Shown piece after piece: positions 24,190 to 31,863 of a stretch of 57,309 bases of DNA; the first letter of the stretch is position 1; each line of letters opens with the position of its first letter. The DNA lies in the NCBI GenBank assembly GCA_023439185.1, contig JAEXOR010000042.1:1-57309 (forward strand), read 5' to 3'. The translations under genes were made by a program, and so were the position numbers. Under the pieces are notes generated by a model, which saw only the letters and a list, made by a program, of their open reading frames with translations, did no database searches and was not told the DNA's origin. The DNA comes from Bacillota bacterium. GTDB taxonomy: Bacteria; Bacillota; Desulfotomaculia; Desulfotomaculales; Desulfallaceae.

Positions 24190-25482
24190 TTACACCTCCA
24201 GTTCTTTTAATGCCTTCTCTTTGCCTTCCAAAGGTACATAAACCCTCTTTTGCATTACCGCTTTCAGACCTTTTACGACACTTGATAAACTGGAAAGTAA
24301 AATCGTATTAGCATTTTTAACATCACGCTCGCCATGACTCGGCATGATATTAACATCCTCTTTTTCAAATTTATACCATGATTTTTCAGCCTGGTCGACA
24401 AAACTAATTATTGAGTCCAGTTTGTTCCTAACCTCTTCCAATCTGTTCAATTCGTCAACCGTAGGTACCTCTTTAGTTTGGTAAACACAGCGATGGTGCC
24501 GCCGTTCCCTTAATATACTACCATGTTCACCAGCATCACCTGAGTGAATTAGTCCAGTAACCAGCCAATCATCCCAGTTCAGATAATCCCGCACATTTTC
24601 TTTGGAATCCGGAGGAGGAAAACTTCCCCTATACGGATGTGTACAGGGTCTGGTCACTATCAATAAACGTTTCATAGCTTCGGCTATATGAAAATCGTAA
24701 GCACGCCTGGTATGCTGAAAATAAACTTGGGTGAACATCATATAACGGGCAAGAATCAAACCTTCAACAGCATGCCAGCCACCTTCTTCAACAGCCAGTA
24801 CAGGTTCTCCTTTTTCATCATTAGCCACCGTCAAAGTTACAAGTAAACGATCCAAATCATATCTACCGTACTGTACTCCCATATGATGGGAATCCCTTAG
24901 CAAATAATCTGCCCTGTCTGCATCCAACTGGCTGGTAATAAGGCTTCGCCAGAGAATGCTTCTGCGTATGCTTGGTTTACCGGCAATAAAGTCAGCAATA
25001 TCTTCAACTCTGATACGATAATTTTCATTAAGCGGATGATCCTCGATAACATCTTTAAAAAAATACCGAATTATCGCTACAGTATAATCCTCATGAGCAT
25101 AAGGTTCGTCCGTCTCAGGGTTGACAGGCATCAGTTCTTCCCCGGCATGGGAAAAAGGTGAGTGTCCAATATCATGCAACAAGCCCGCCAATCTTACAAG
25201 CACACAATCCCGCCCAAAACCATCCTCGGTAAAATTCAATTCGGATTTTAGATAATCCTTGCGTTTATCTACAATTGAATTAAACATGCGGGTAGCAATT
25301 TGCATTACCCCCAATGAATGCTCAAACCTTGTGTGAGTAGCCCCAGGGTAAACCATATCTGTCCAGGCCAATTGCTTAATACGACGAAGCCGCTGAAAAG
25401 CCCAATGGTTTATAATTTCTCTTTCCCATTCATTAATGGTTACAAAGCCTAAGATAGGATCCCTGATTTCATAATATTTCAT
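24190..25482 (-). CDS. HD-domain phosphohydrolase (dNTPase-like, YwfO/COG1078 type)
   Basis: 430 aa. Early block FQRLRRIKQLAWTDMVYPGA, then THTRFEHSLGVMQIATRMF with the first metal His at 55, LAGLLHDIGHSPFSHAGEEL with His103-Asp104, His107 and His112, and LDADRADYLLRDSHHMGVQYG near 187-205 with the late Asp. These are the complete HD signatures of the dGTPase-like COG1078 proteins that dephosphorylate dNTPs. The C-terminal 180 residues are less conserved. ATG start with AAGGATG upstream at a long spacing. It is coupled to the YwgA-like gene 3 bp downstream. dNTP depletion is a known antiphage strategy; that use here is inference. Confidence 0.83.
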   Translation of the reverse strand: MKYYEIRDPILGFVTINEWEREIINHWAFQRLRRIKQLAWTDMVYPGATHTRFEHSLGVMQIATRMFNSIVDKRKDYLKSELNFTEDGFGRDCVLVRLAGLLHDIGHSPFSHAGEELMPVNPETDEPYAHEDYTVAIIRYFFKDVIEDHPLNENYRIRVEDIADFIAGKPSIRRSILWRSLITSQLDADRADYLLRDSHHMGVQYGRYDLDRLLVTLTVANDEKGEPVLAVEEGGWHAVEGLILARYMMFTQVYFQHTRRAYDFHIAEAMKRLLIVTRPCTHPYRGSFPPPDSKENVRDYLNWDDWLVTGLIHSGDAGEHGSILRERRHHRCVYQTKEVPTVDELNRLEEVRNKLDSIISFVDQAEKSWYKFEKEDVNIMPSHGERDVKNANTILLSSLSSVVKGLKAVMQKRVYVPLEGKEKALKELEV

Positions 25483-25579
25483 TGTTGCGAAACATCCTTA
25501 AAATAATATATATATATAACCAAATTATCCCTAATAACACCTAATAGAACAATAGTTCGTCGCCGGAATTGGTTTCCGC

Positions 25580-25723
25580 TCTAAGGGATGCTTCAGTTAG
25601 CCTCTGATTTTATTCTTCAACCATAGAGGAAGCATCTTTTCTTTGAGCCCCAACTTGTATCCCGGAACCTTGCCCAGGTTTTGCAGGCAGGCCCAACTTT
25701 AAATGGCTGGCGGCTCGATTCTC
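25580..25723 (-). pseudogene. Relic of a transposon 3' end (possibly IS200/IS605-type)
   Basis: On the minus strand a start-less frame of 37 codons (25610-25723; ENRAASHLKLGLPAKPGQ ... DASSMVEE) ends in TAA and is followed by ATCAGAGGCTAACTGAAGCATCCCTTAGAGCGG. A two-part hairpin is visible: TGCTTC and CCTCT pair with AGAGG and AAGCA. The coding tail plus structured 3' flank recall the end of TnpB genes with their guide-RNA region, from memory of the family only. No intact transposase domain is left. Could instead be an unrelated decayed gene. Confidence 0.4.
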
Positions 25724-25734
25724 ACCTCAGTAGT

Positions 25735-25798
25735 TGATTACGGCTAAACTCTTACGCCATTGACGGTGAGTTTCTCACCGCCATTTTTTGTGAGCGGT
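25735..25798. other. Nested hairpin after the KGGVGR ATPase gene
   Basis: CGGTGAG/CTCACCG (about 25764-25782) forms an inner stem, and ATTACGGCT pairs with AGCGGTAAT outside it with one mismatch. On the plus strand TTTTTT follows the inner stem. It lies immediately beyond the ATPase stop codon and could terminate transcription or mark a mobile-element end. The rest of 25483-25809 holds only the relic listed separately. Confidence 0.45.
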
Positions 25799-25809
25799 AA
25801 TAGTATACA

Positions 25810-28545
25810 TCACAAACCAGGTAAAAACCTTTTTTTCAATGCCAATACCATCGGTCTGGCGCCTCTATCCAAAGTAAATCCAAGTCCATAACGAAAGATC
25901 TCCGGCATATAATATTTCTCATCAACTTTTTGCAATACCCCCAGCGCCTCCAATTGCTCTATTTCTTGAGCCGTTAAATCAAGCTTATCGGCCGTAAAGG
26001 GTATTTTACGACGCTCCTCTTTATACTGCCGCAACTTGTTAAAAACAGACTTAATGCCGGGAAACTCATCTTCTATTTCAGAAATTTTCATCGTACTACA
26101 TGGCTGAATAGCTTTCCTTATAGCTGCCGGCTGTAACAACCGATCCTTATAAACAATATTTTTCTCGCTTTCAATAGCGGCATTTTTTATAAACCTTACC
26201 AAATCACGCGCTTGAAGCTGCCCCTGAAAATCAGATAATGCTGCCAATACCCAATTAGCTGTAACTGCTTCTTTAGAATGCGCAGCACCTAACTTTCGAC
26301 CCCAAAAAGGTATCAAATGTTCCGCCAATTCATTCCGGTCAAAAGAAAGCAAACTTTCTTTTGTTACCCCTGGGATATTTCCAATTTTATACCAAACCCA
26401 TAGCACAAGCCGCAATGCTTCTTCAAAATTCCATGTCAAATCATAAGGACTATACCGGGATTCATAATGTCCAATATTTTGCCTAATTACTGCTCTAATT
26501 AAATCGCGACGAATAAAACATACAACGCCCAAATAAGATTCCCTAAACTCCCTTAATACTTCCGGAACATCCAAAAGCCCTTTCAACGCCAGTTTTTGAA
26601 AATCATTGTTTCTAACATTATCAAAAATATCTTCTAATCCATCTATTAATATGATTACTTTCAAGTGTTGTTTCTTTAAATAAGCCTGTATTTTTTCTAT
26701 GGAAATCAGTTCTGTTTCTGAATTTACATTCATACCCAAAGACAACCCTATTAAATGAAACCAATAAGAACGCCAATTAACATAGTCCCAACCAACATCG
26801 TCTTTCAAATATTTATTGACTTCATCCCGTAATTTACTCTGATTCCACTGCTCAGGTTTGGATAGATATTCCCAGACTTTTTCCCTTCTGTTTGAAGTTA
26901 TCTCTTTTGCCGCATCGTGCAGATTTAAAGATTCCAACAAAGGGAATACCTCAAGTGGATTTTCCTTTTTCTTAATATCCAACATATCTATTTGCAAATC
27001 ACCCAAAAAATTCTTCCAATTACCCAAACGCGTTAGCTGCAAATACATATGCGTTTTCCCCGAGCCTTTGGAACCAATAACCACAGCCACAGGCAAAGAG
27101 GCTGTATATTTTTGACCCAAATTACGAATAGCCGGTATGGGTAAATATTCTACGCTTTTACCTGATTCGGCATACTCAAGATCTGTGGATAAACTTATTA
27201 ATTGCGATAATAAACTTTTTATGTCTTCTACCTTTAATTCCGCCCCATCCCTGTTACGTTTTGCTAATACGTCATTTAACAATTTGCCGGTTTCTTTTAA
27301 AACCGATGTTCCCGAAAGTTTATCCCAAGTTTGCTCAAAGCTTTCGAGATAAAGAAGCTGTTGAGCAAAAAACGTATTAACCGCTGTCAACCGGGATGGA
27401 GTGGCGTCATCCTCACCATGATCAGGATACTGCCCTATCAACTCTCGCTGAATCGCAATAAATTTATCACTATACTTCAAATCTTCAGGGACCATTGAAA
27501 AAACCAGATAAGGGTCATAATATACCTCCTCCTTATCTTCACTGCTTAACGGAACTATTTTGGCCATCTGCCTAAGAACAATCCTCATGCCCTCAACCGA
27601 TTGCGAAGAATAGGTTGTAATCAAAAAACGAAGTATACGCGGATCAAAAATAAACGGTGCGGACAATTCACTCAAACCAGCCCTCAAATCTACTAAGATG
27701 TAATCAACCTTTAACATTTTTCCCAAATGAAACAATAGATTTCCAACAACCCAGCTATTTCCGGGATTCCTAACTAAATGTTCCGGTTTGACAGAAACAC
27801 GAAGTAATTGATCCATACTCCTAAAGGCAGGCAAGAAATATATCTTATGCTTATCTACCGTTAAAATAGTTTCATTTAATTTTTTTACTGATACTTCAAA
27901 GGTATTTTTGTATGGTTCTATATCATCATTTGCTAAGGCCAAAAAATCCAAAAACGATAACTCAGGCAATTCTCCTTTCTCCATAGCCCACCAGGTAAGA
28001 CCAGGTGCTTCTATATCAGCATCCACCAAAAGCACCCGGGGTTTGTCAGAACCATTTCCTGATAAAATTGATTTCAAGGCGGCAACAACATGGACTGTCC
28101 TGCCAACTCCACCTTTAAAAGAATAAAACGCCAACATCCCTGGGCTGTCTTTAATACTTGCAGGTAAGCCAATTCTGATATCAGGTACATGATCTTCCAC
28201 ATGATCAGTGAACAATGCAAGTTCACCAAAAAAAGGCCTAAAAGATCCGTTACTATCAAAATTATCCTGATAATTATCTTGAATAAAAATTACATCCAGG
28301 CTCTTTACATGTTTTGTTGCACTTTCAAGATAGATCAAATTATCTTTCTCGTTATACCAGTCACCAAACCATAAATTCAAATATTTTTTTGCTTTTGCTT
28401 CATCAGCTTTATTACGCAAAAAAACATCTAATCCATTAGCATAGACCTGGATGTTTTTTATCTCCCGCGGCCAATTATCACGCTTTTGTTTCTGTATTTT
28501 CGATTCAACATCCAGCCATGTATATAATCTGGTATCCGACATCAT
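25810..28545 (-). CDS. KGGVGR-motif variant ATPase with a second STAND/AAA-type NTPase domain
   Basis: 911 aa, two nucleotide-binding modules. The first is ParA/MinD-like with the variant deviant Walker A FYSFKGGVGRTVHVVAAL (140-157), then RVLLVDADIEAPGLTWW (170-186) and DYILVDLRAGLSELSAP (281-297). The second has VVIGSKGSGKTHMYLQL (488-504) as P-loop and KVIILIDGLEDIFDNV (629-644) as Walker B, as in STAND-type regulators; the C terminus looks like winged-helix segments. The first 125 residues resemble no domain I know and may be the effector or sensor part. The KGGVGR variant marks a group often found in bacterial conflict loci. It overlaps the upstream HEPN-like gene by 4 bp (ATGATG/TGA), so both are one unit. 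Confidence 0.75.
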   Translation of the reverse strand: MMSDTRLYTWLDVESKIQKQKRDNWPREIKNIQVYANGLDVFLRNKADEAKAKKYLNLWFGDWYNEKDNLIYLESATKHVKSLDVIFIQDNYQDNFDSNGSFRPFFGELALFTDHVEDHVPDIRIGLPASIKDSPGMLAFYSFKGGVGRTVHVVAALKSILSGNGSDKPRVLLVDADIEAPGLTWWAMEKGELPELSFLDFLALANDDIEPYKNTFEVSVKKLNETILTVDKHKIYFLPAFRSMDQLLRVSVKPEHLVRNPGNSWVVGNLLFHLGKMLKVDYILVDLRAGLSELSAPFIFDPRILRFLITTYSSQSVEGMRIVLRQMAKIVPLSSEDKEEVYYDPYLVFSMVPEDLKYSDKFIAIQRELIGQYPDHGEDDATPSRLTAVNTFFAQQLLYLESFEQTWDKLSGTSVLKETGKLLNDVLAKRNRDGAELKVEDIKSLLSQLISLSTDLEYAESGKSVEYLPIPAIRNLGQKYTASLPVAVVIGSKGSGKTHMYLQLTRLGNWKNFLGDLQIDMLDIKKKENPLEVFPLLESLNLHDAAKEITSNRREKVWEYLSKPEQWNQSKLRDEVNKYLKDDVGWDYVNWRSYWFHLIGLSLGMNVNSETELISIEKIQAYLKKQHLKVIILIDGLEDIFDNVRNNDFQKLALKGLLDVPEVLREFRESYLGVVCFIRRDLIRAVIRQNIGHYESRYSPYDLTWNFEEALRLVLWVWYKIGNIPGVTKESLLSFDRNELAEHLIPFWGRKLGAAHSKEAVTANWVLAALSDFQGQLQARDLVRFIKNAAIESEKNIVYKDRLLQPAAIRKAIQPCSTMKISEIEDEFPGIKSVFNKLRQYKEERRKIPFTADKLDLTAQEIEQLEALGVLQKVDEKYYMPEIFRYGLGFTLDRGARPMVLALKKRFLPGL

Positions 28546-28970
28546 GAAAGCTCGCCCCTAATCCAATTAATAATTTTTTTTAACTTTTCTTCAAACAGCC
28601 CATCATCATCCAGTAAACAGCCATACCGCCATGCCTGATTAAGCTGCCCGGAATCAACATATCTTTGGCCATTTCTCTTAGGGCTACTTATTTTTGATCT
28701 ATTTGGCAGATGCAAGTCTCTACTAACATGAAGGTGGCTCAGAATAACATTTATGTTGTGGTTAAATTTGTCAAATTGTTCTCCACATGAAGATGTTTCA
28801 TTTAATTTATTTTGTTTTAGCCACACCGCTTTCAATCCACATTCGACGGCATAAAATAACACTAAAAGACAAGTTAATTGACACTGCTCCCCACCTATCT
28901 TGACATAGGCTCCACAATGACTGTTATATGCCCTTTGCAACTCTCTCCTGGTTACCGAAATTCTACTCAT
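28542..28970 (-). CDS. Small HEPN-like protein coupled to the KGGVGR ATPase
   Basis: 142 aa, helical. The core CLLVLFYAVECGLKAVWLKQN (about 33-53) has the hydrophobic helix with E/C-G-L-K-A often seen in HEPN-type proteins. RAYNSH (13-18) fits R-x4-H, but it is nearer the N terminus than the usual catalytic motif, so nuclease activity is uncertain. Its stop codon overlaps the ATPase start by 4 bp. A small HEPN-like gene before a regulatory NTPase suggests an effector-sensor pair. ATG start with AGGG about 6 nt upstream. Assignment is tentative. Confidence 0.5.
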   Translation of the reverse strand: MSRISVTRRELQRAYNSHCGAYVKIGGEQCQLTCLLVLFYAVECGLKAVWLKQNKLNETSSCGEQFDKFNHNINVILSHLHVSRDLHLPNRSKISSPKRNGQRYVDSGQLNQAWRYGCLLDDDGLFEEKLKKIINWIRGELS

Positions 28971-29010
28971 AAGCTACCCTTTCTCAAAACATATCACAAA
29001 TTCAAATATT

Positions 29011-29205
29011 TTACAATATTAACCAACTACAGTACAAGGCAGACTCTTCAACCGTACCCAACGCATCAACCGCGCGCTGCAGTTCCCCGGGCAGCCAGAC
29101 GTCGTCTTGATCAGCGAGGGCGATTAAATCAGGCTCACTACGGCGCGCCTCGGCAAGCAGGTCTAAATAACTGCCTCTTGCCCCGATGTTCTCGCCATAT
29201 ATCAT
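29011..29205 (-). pseudogene. Glycosyltransferase family 2 fragment
   Basis: 64 codons: YGENIGARGSYLDLLAEARR and then IALADQDDVWLPGELQRAV, the DxD-containing core of rhamnosyltransferase-type GT2 proteins, then ALYCS followed by unrelated residues and a stop. The N-terminal 50 or so residues and the whole C-terminal part are absent. It sits between the HEPN-like gene and the membrane-protein gene, and shows that polysaccharide genes once reached this point and that defence genes replaced them by recombination. Confidence 0.75.
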
Positions 29206-29240
29206 AGTTATGATACGTATAATCTCATAAGTAACCTGAG

Positions 29241-29912
29241 TTATTGGTTTGATACAGTGTTTGTTTTACCGTGAGCAATCTTCCTGATAAACTCTGTGTA
29301 GTTCATTAACTCAATGTTAACATCACGCAAATCAGTTACCAGCACCTCATACTGTGGATATTTTTTTTGTATTTCCTGGGGGGTGGAATTAAAATTTTGT
29401 TTAACTTCTTCCTCATACCAGCGCCTAAACTTAGCTTGCCAACGCGTAAGATGTGGACGGAGACCCTGGTTAAGTGCCTCAACCAATAGATAAACTAATT
29501 TCCTGGTATCTTTGCTGCTGCGCACCTTTTCAGCCGGTATCTGCTTGGCAAGATCACGTAGTTCGCCAAAGAGGGCATACCAAGAATTGTAAATTTCAAT
29601 TATTACATCATTCTCTGTATCAAATGGTAACCCAGCTTTTCGTGTTGCCAGTTCAACCCAGGCCTTATGAGCAATCTGAATATCCTGGAAGTCAGGCTTA
29701 ATCTTCATTTTTCCGCCAGCCCATGAAACTTCAGCCTCCACCACTTCCCAGGAAAACTTGCGGCGCAACCTAACCCAAACAAAGTAAACAACAACCCCGG
29801 TTAGAATCAAAACCGGAAATAATATCCAGGTATGAATTGTAAATTCTCCATGACTGCTTACGCTGATGGATATAATATCCAACCATTGTGTATTTTTTAC
29901 CGTTGTACTCAA
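29241..29912 (-). CDS. Single-pass membrane protein, partner of the TIR-like protein
   Basis: 223 aa. One membrane helix near residues 28-48 (TWILFPVLILTGVVVYFVWV) followed by RLRRK, then a helical soluble domain: KIKPDFQDIQIAHKAWVELA, ENDVIIEIYNSWYALFGELR, DTRKLVYLLVEALNQGLRPH and LTRWQAKFRRWYEEE. The family is not one I can name. TTG start with AAGGGG 8 nt upstream. It begins 12 bp after the TIR-like gene on the same strand, so the two form an operon. Membrane partners of TIR proteins serve as pore-type effectors in some defence systems; a role of that kind is inference. Confidence 0.72.
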   Translation of the reverse strand: MSTTVKNTQWLDIISISVSSHGEFTIHTWILFPVLILTGVVVYFVWVRLRRKFSWEVVEAEVSWAGGKMKIKPDFQDIQIAHKAWVELATRKAGLPFDTENDVIIEIYNSWYALFGELRDLAKQIPAEKVRSSKDTRKLVYLLVEALNQGLRPHLTRWQAKFRRWYEEEVKQNFNSTPQEIQKKYPQYEVLVTDLRDVNIELMNYTEFIRKIAHGKTNTVSNQ

Positions 29913-29924
29913 TTGTTTAACCCC

Positions 29925-30461
29925 TTAAAAACATGTCCTGTTATAGGCAAACCTTGATCTGGGATTATCGATTAGTAACCTGCGTTTAGTACGCGCGTTG
30001 AAAGCATCTTCAATCCAGCCGTTAAGCGAATCAGCGCGAGTTGGATAATTATATACACGGGCATAGCTGTCAGTTATTTTCCCGTTTGAATTATAAGGAA
30101 GATTTTTATTAAGCCGTTCGGGATAGATTGGGTTCCTACTGGCCGAAGGTAAAATGATTCCTAACAAACCATTAGGAAGTTGACTGCCGACCCCCCGCAG
30201 AGATGCTTGAATCTCCCAATCTACATATTTTCTTGCCCAAGTACATTTGCCAATCATTACAATAGTCACAGTTGAATCTTTAAGATAAAGTTCGCGAATG
30301 CGTTTCATAATGTATTCGGTATCATTACTGTTTATAATGTCATTGGCAAAGCCAAGAGCACGATAAAAAAATATATTGCGCTGGTGGTCAAATTTTTTTA
30401 TAAAGTCTTCAACTTCTTCCTGGTCGACGTGCTGGTATGATATAAACACCCGATGTGACAA
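29925..30461 (-). CDS. TIR-like protein (DUF1863/ThsB type)
   Basis: 178 aa. Opens HRVFISYQHVDQEEVEDFI, the start of MTH538/DUF1863 TIR-like domains to which Thoeris ThsB belongs, then YIMKRIRELYLKDSTVTIVM, IGKCTWARKYVDWEIQASLR with the candidate catalytic Glu near 85, and GLLGIILPSAS. Proteins of this group make NAD-derived signals that activate a partner effector. Here the partner would be the membrane protein 12 bp downstream rather than ThsA. TTG start with GGGAGG 8 nt upstream. The 255-nt gap to the divergent TIR gene is very AT-rich. Confidence 0.8.
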   Translation of the reverse strand: MSHRVFISYQHVDQEEVEDFIKKFDHQRNIFFYRALGFANDIINSNDTEYIMKRIRELYLKDSTVTIVMIGKCTWARKYVDWEIQASLRGVGSQLPNGLLGIILPSASRNPIYPERLNKNLPYNSNGKITDSYARVYNYPTRADSLNGWIEDAFNARTKRRLLIDNPRSRFAYNRTCF

Positions 30462-30716
30462 AACCGATGCCTCCCTTTAATAGTTAATCTTTTTTTCGTC
30501 ATTATAAACTTAAATCCTGCAAATATTTTGATATTATGTTTACAACTAGTTAATAAAGGCACGCCCAAAGGTTAGCTGCATTTTCAACGGAACAGGTGAA
30601 AAGGTTAAGCAGGTTGAGGAAGATTTTGATATTTTTAATATTTTTAACATAAGAAAAGGTAATTTTTAAATTTTGAAGAAAAATTATAAAAATGTTTTTG
30701 AAGGAGAATCGAAATT
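30462..30716. other. AT-rich divergent intergenic region
   Basis: 255 bp between two oppositely oriented TIR genes. It must hold both promoters, but AT-rich runs (TTTGATATTTTTAATATTTT near 30622-30650) make single sites hard to choose. No reading frame with a start was found. Confidence 0.4.
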
Positions 30717-31520
30717 ATGTTGGATTTTTTTCTTTGCCATGCTTCTAAAGACAAAGAAAAATTAGTTTTACCTATTGCTGACGAATTGGCACTAAACGGA
30801 AAAGTATATTATTTAGATATAATTGAGATTCAGGGTGGGGTAAACATAGTTGATTCAATACAAGTAGGAATGAACGAATCTCGTATGGCAATAGTTTTTT
30901 TGACATCCAATTTTATTAATAAATCAGAAGATACTTGGCATTCAAAAGAATTATATAGCTTCATTTCTACGCAGAAATATATTATTCCTATTGTATATGA
31001 CGCCATACCTATAAAGAAGATTCAAGAAAAATACCCTTTACTTGCGAGTACATATATGATAAATGAGGTTCAAGATTCACAAGAATTAACGAGACGAATT
31101 TTACGTGCATATACCTTTATGCTTGCTGATAAACCTATGGACCGTTTTTTAGAAAATTGTTACGGGTCAATAAGGTATCCTATTGATGGGTCTTTAGTAA
31201 ACCGTAGTATGGTAGCGAAAGGAGATATCCTGTCATTACCAGAATATTCTTGGTTATGGCTTGTTATTGAAATTGGAAATCTGAAGTTCCCGAAAGAACC
31301 AAACATTAAGGTCTCAGGCAATAGGTGGGAGGGAGTGGCCTTCGAAGGAGGTACTCCACCAGATAACAAATTTAATTTGTCATTGTATGTCGTCGGGGAA
31401 GAAGGAAACAAACAAATTAAGAGTTGGCTGGAAGAAGGGAGCAGAACTGGAAGTTACCCCGGCTTAACAATAATGACCCTACCCCGATTTGATGGACACG
31501 GTAAATGGCTGGTACAATAA
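30717..31520 (+). CDS. TIR-domain protein with C terminus replaced by an IS3 insertion
   Basis: 267 aa as it stands. TIR domain at 1-140: LDFFLCHASKDKEKLVLPIA, then IVDSIQVGMNESRMAIVFLT and TWHSKELYSF with Glu78 in the catalytic position. Residues about 150-252 look like a beta-sandwich accessory domain (PIDGSLVNRSMVAKGDILSL, SWLWLVIEIGNLKFP, NRWEGVAFEGG). From residue 253 the frame is encoded by the left end of the IS3 element at 31474. Removing the IS and one TAA duplication restores a frame ending at 32940 with the tail IKDARRLDHVVLKLK, also 267 aa in total. ATG start with AAGGAG 10 nt upstream. Whether the altered protein works is open. Confidence 0.82.
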   Translation: MLDFFLCHASKDKEKLVLPIADELALNGKVYYLDIIEIQGGVNIVDSIQVGMNESRMAIVFLTSNFINKSEDTWHSKELYSFISTQKYIIPIVYDAIPIKKIQEKYPLLASTYMINEVQDSQELTRRILRAYTFMLADKPMDRFLENCYGSIRYPIDGSLVNRSMVAKGDILSLPEYSWLWLVIEIGNLKFPKEPNIKVSGNRWEGVAFEGGTPPDNKFNLSLYVVGEEGNKQIKSWLEEGSRTGSYPGLTIMTLPRFDGHGKWLVQ

Positions 31521-31540
31521 AACCAGCGGAGGTGTCCATC

Positions 31541-31825
31541 ATGAAACAATACGACAAACAATTTAAAGAACAAGCCGTCAAACTGGTCTTGGAGCTGGAT
31601 CGTCCAGTAAAATCAGTAGCCGACGAACTTGGCATCCACGAAAACACTTTGTACAAATGGGTCAACCAGTACAAAAAGCATCACGAGCACGCATTTCCCG
31701 GCAGCGGCAAGCTGCGTCCCGAAGACGAAGAAATGCGGCGCCTGAAAAGGATGATTGCTGACCTGAAAGAGGAGAACGCCATCTTAAAAAAGGCAGCGGC
31801 TATCTTCGCCAAACACCCGAAATAG
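31541..31825 (+). CDS. IS3-family OrfA (transposase N-terminal HTH)
   Basis: 94 aa. HTH_Tnp_1-type: KQYDKQFKEQAVKLVLELDR, SVADELGIHENTLYKWVNQY, then a leucine-zipper stretch (MRRLKRMIADLKEENAILKK). The ATG at 31541 has GGAGGTG upstream; the frame is open earlier but only through the IS end. Near its 3' end A AAA AAG (31786-31792) is a canonical -1 slippery site that joins it to OrfB. OrfA alone usually acts as a DNA-binding regulator of transposition. Confidence 0.93.
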   Translation: MKQYDKQFKEQAVKLVLELDRPVKSVADELGIHENTLYKWVNQYKKHHEHAFPGSGKLRPEDEEMRRLKRMIADLKEENAILKKAAAIFAKHPK

Positions 31826-31863
31826 CATACAAGTTCATTTATAAACACCGCTTCGATTTTCGG

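Noticed and set aside
29925..31520. A single classical Thoeris system (ThsA/ThsB) formed by the two TIR genes
   Set aside because: The genes are divergent with separate promoters, and neither has a SIR2-SLOG or TM-Macro ThsA architecture; the SIR2-like gene is 7 kb away and lacks a SLOG domain.
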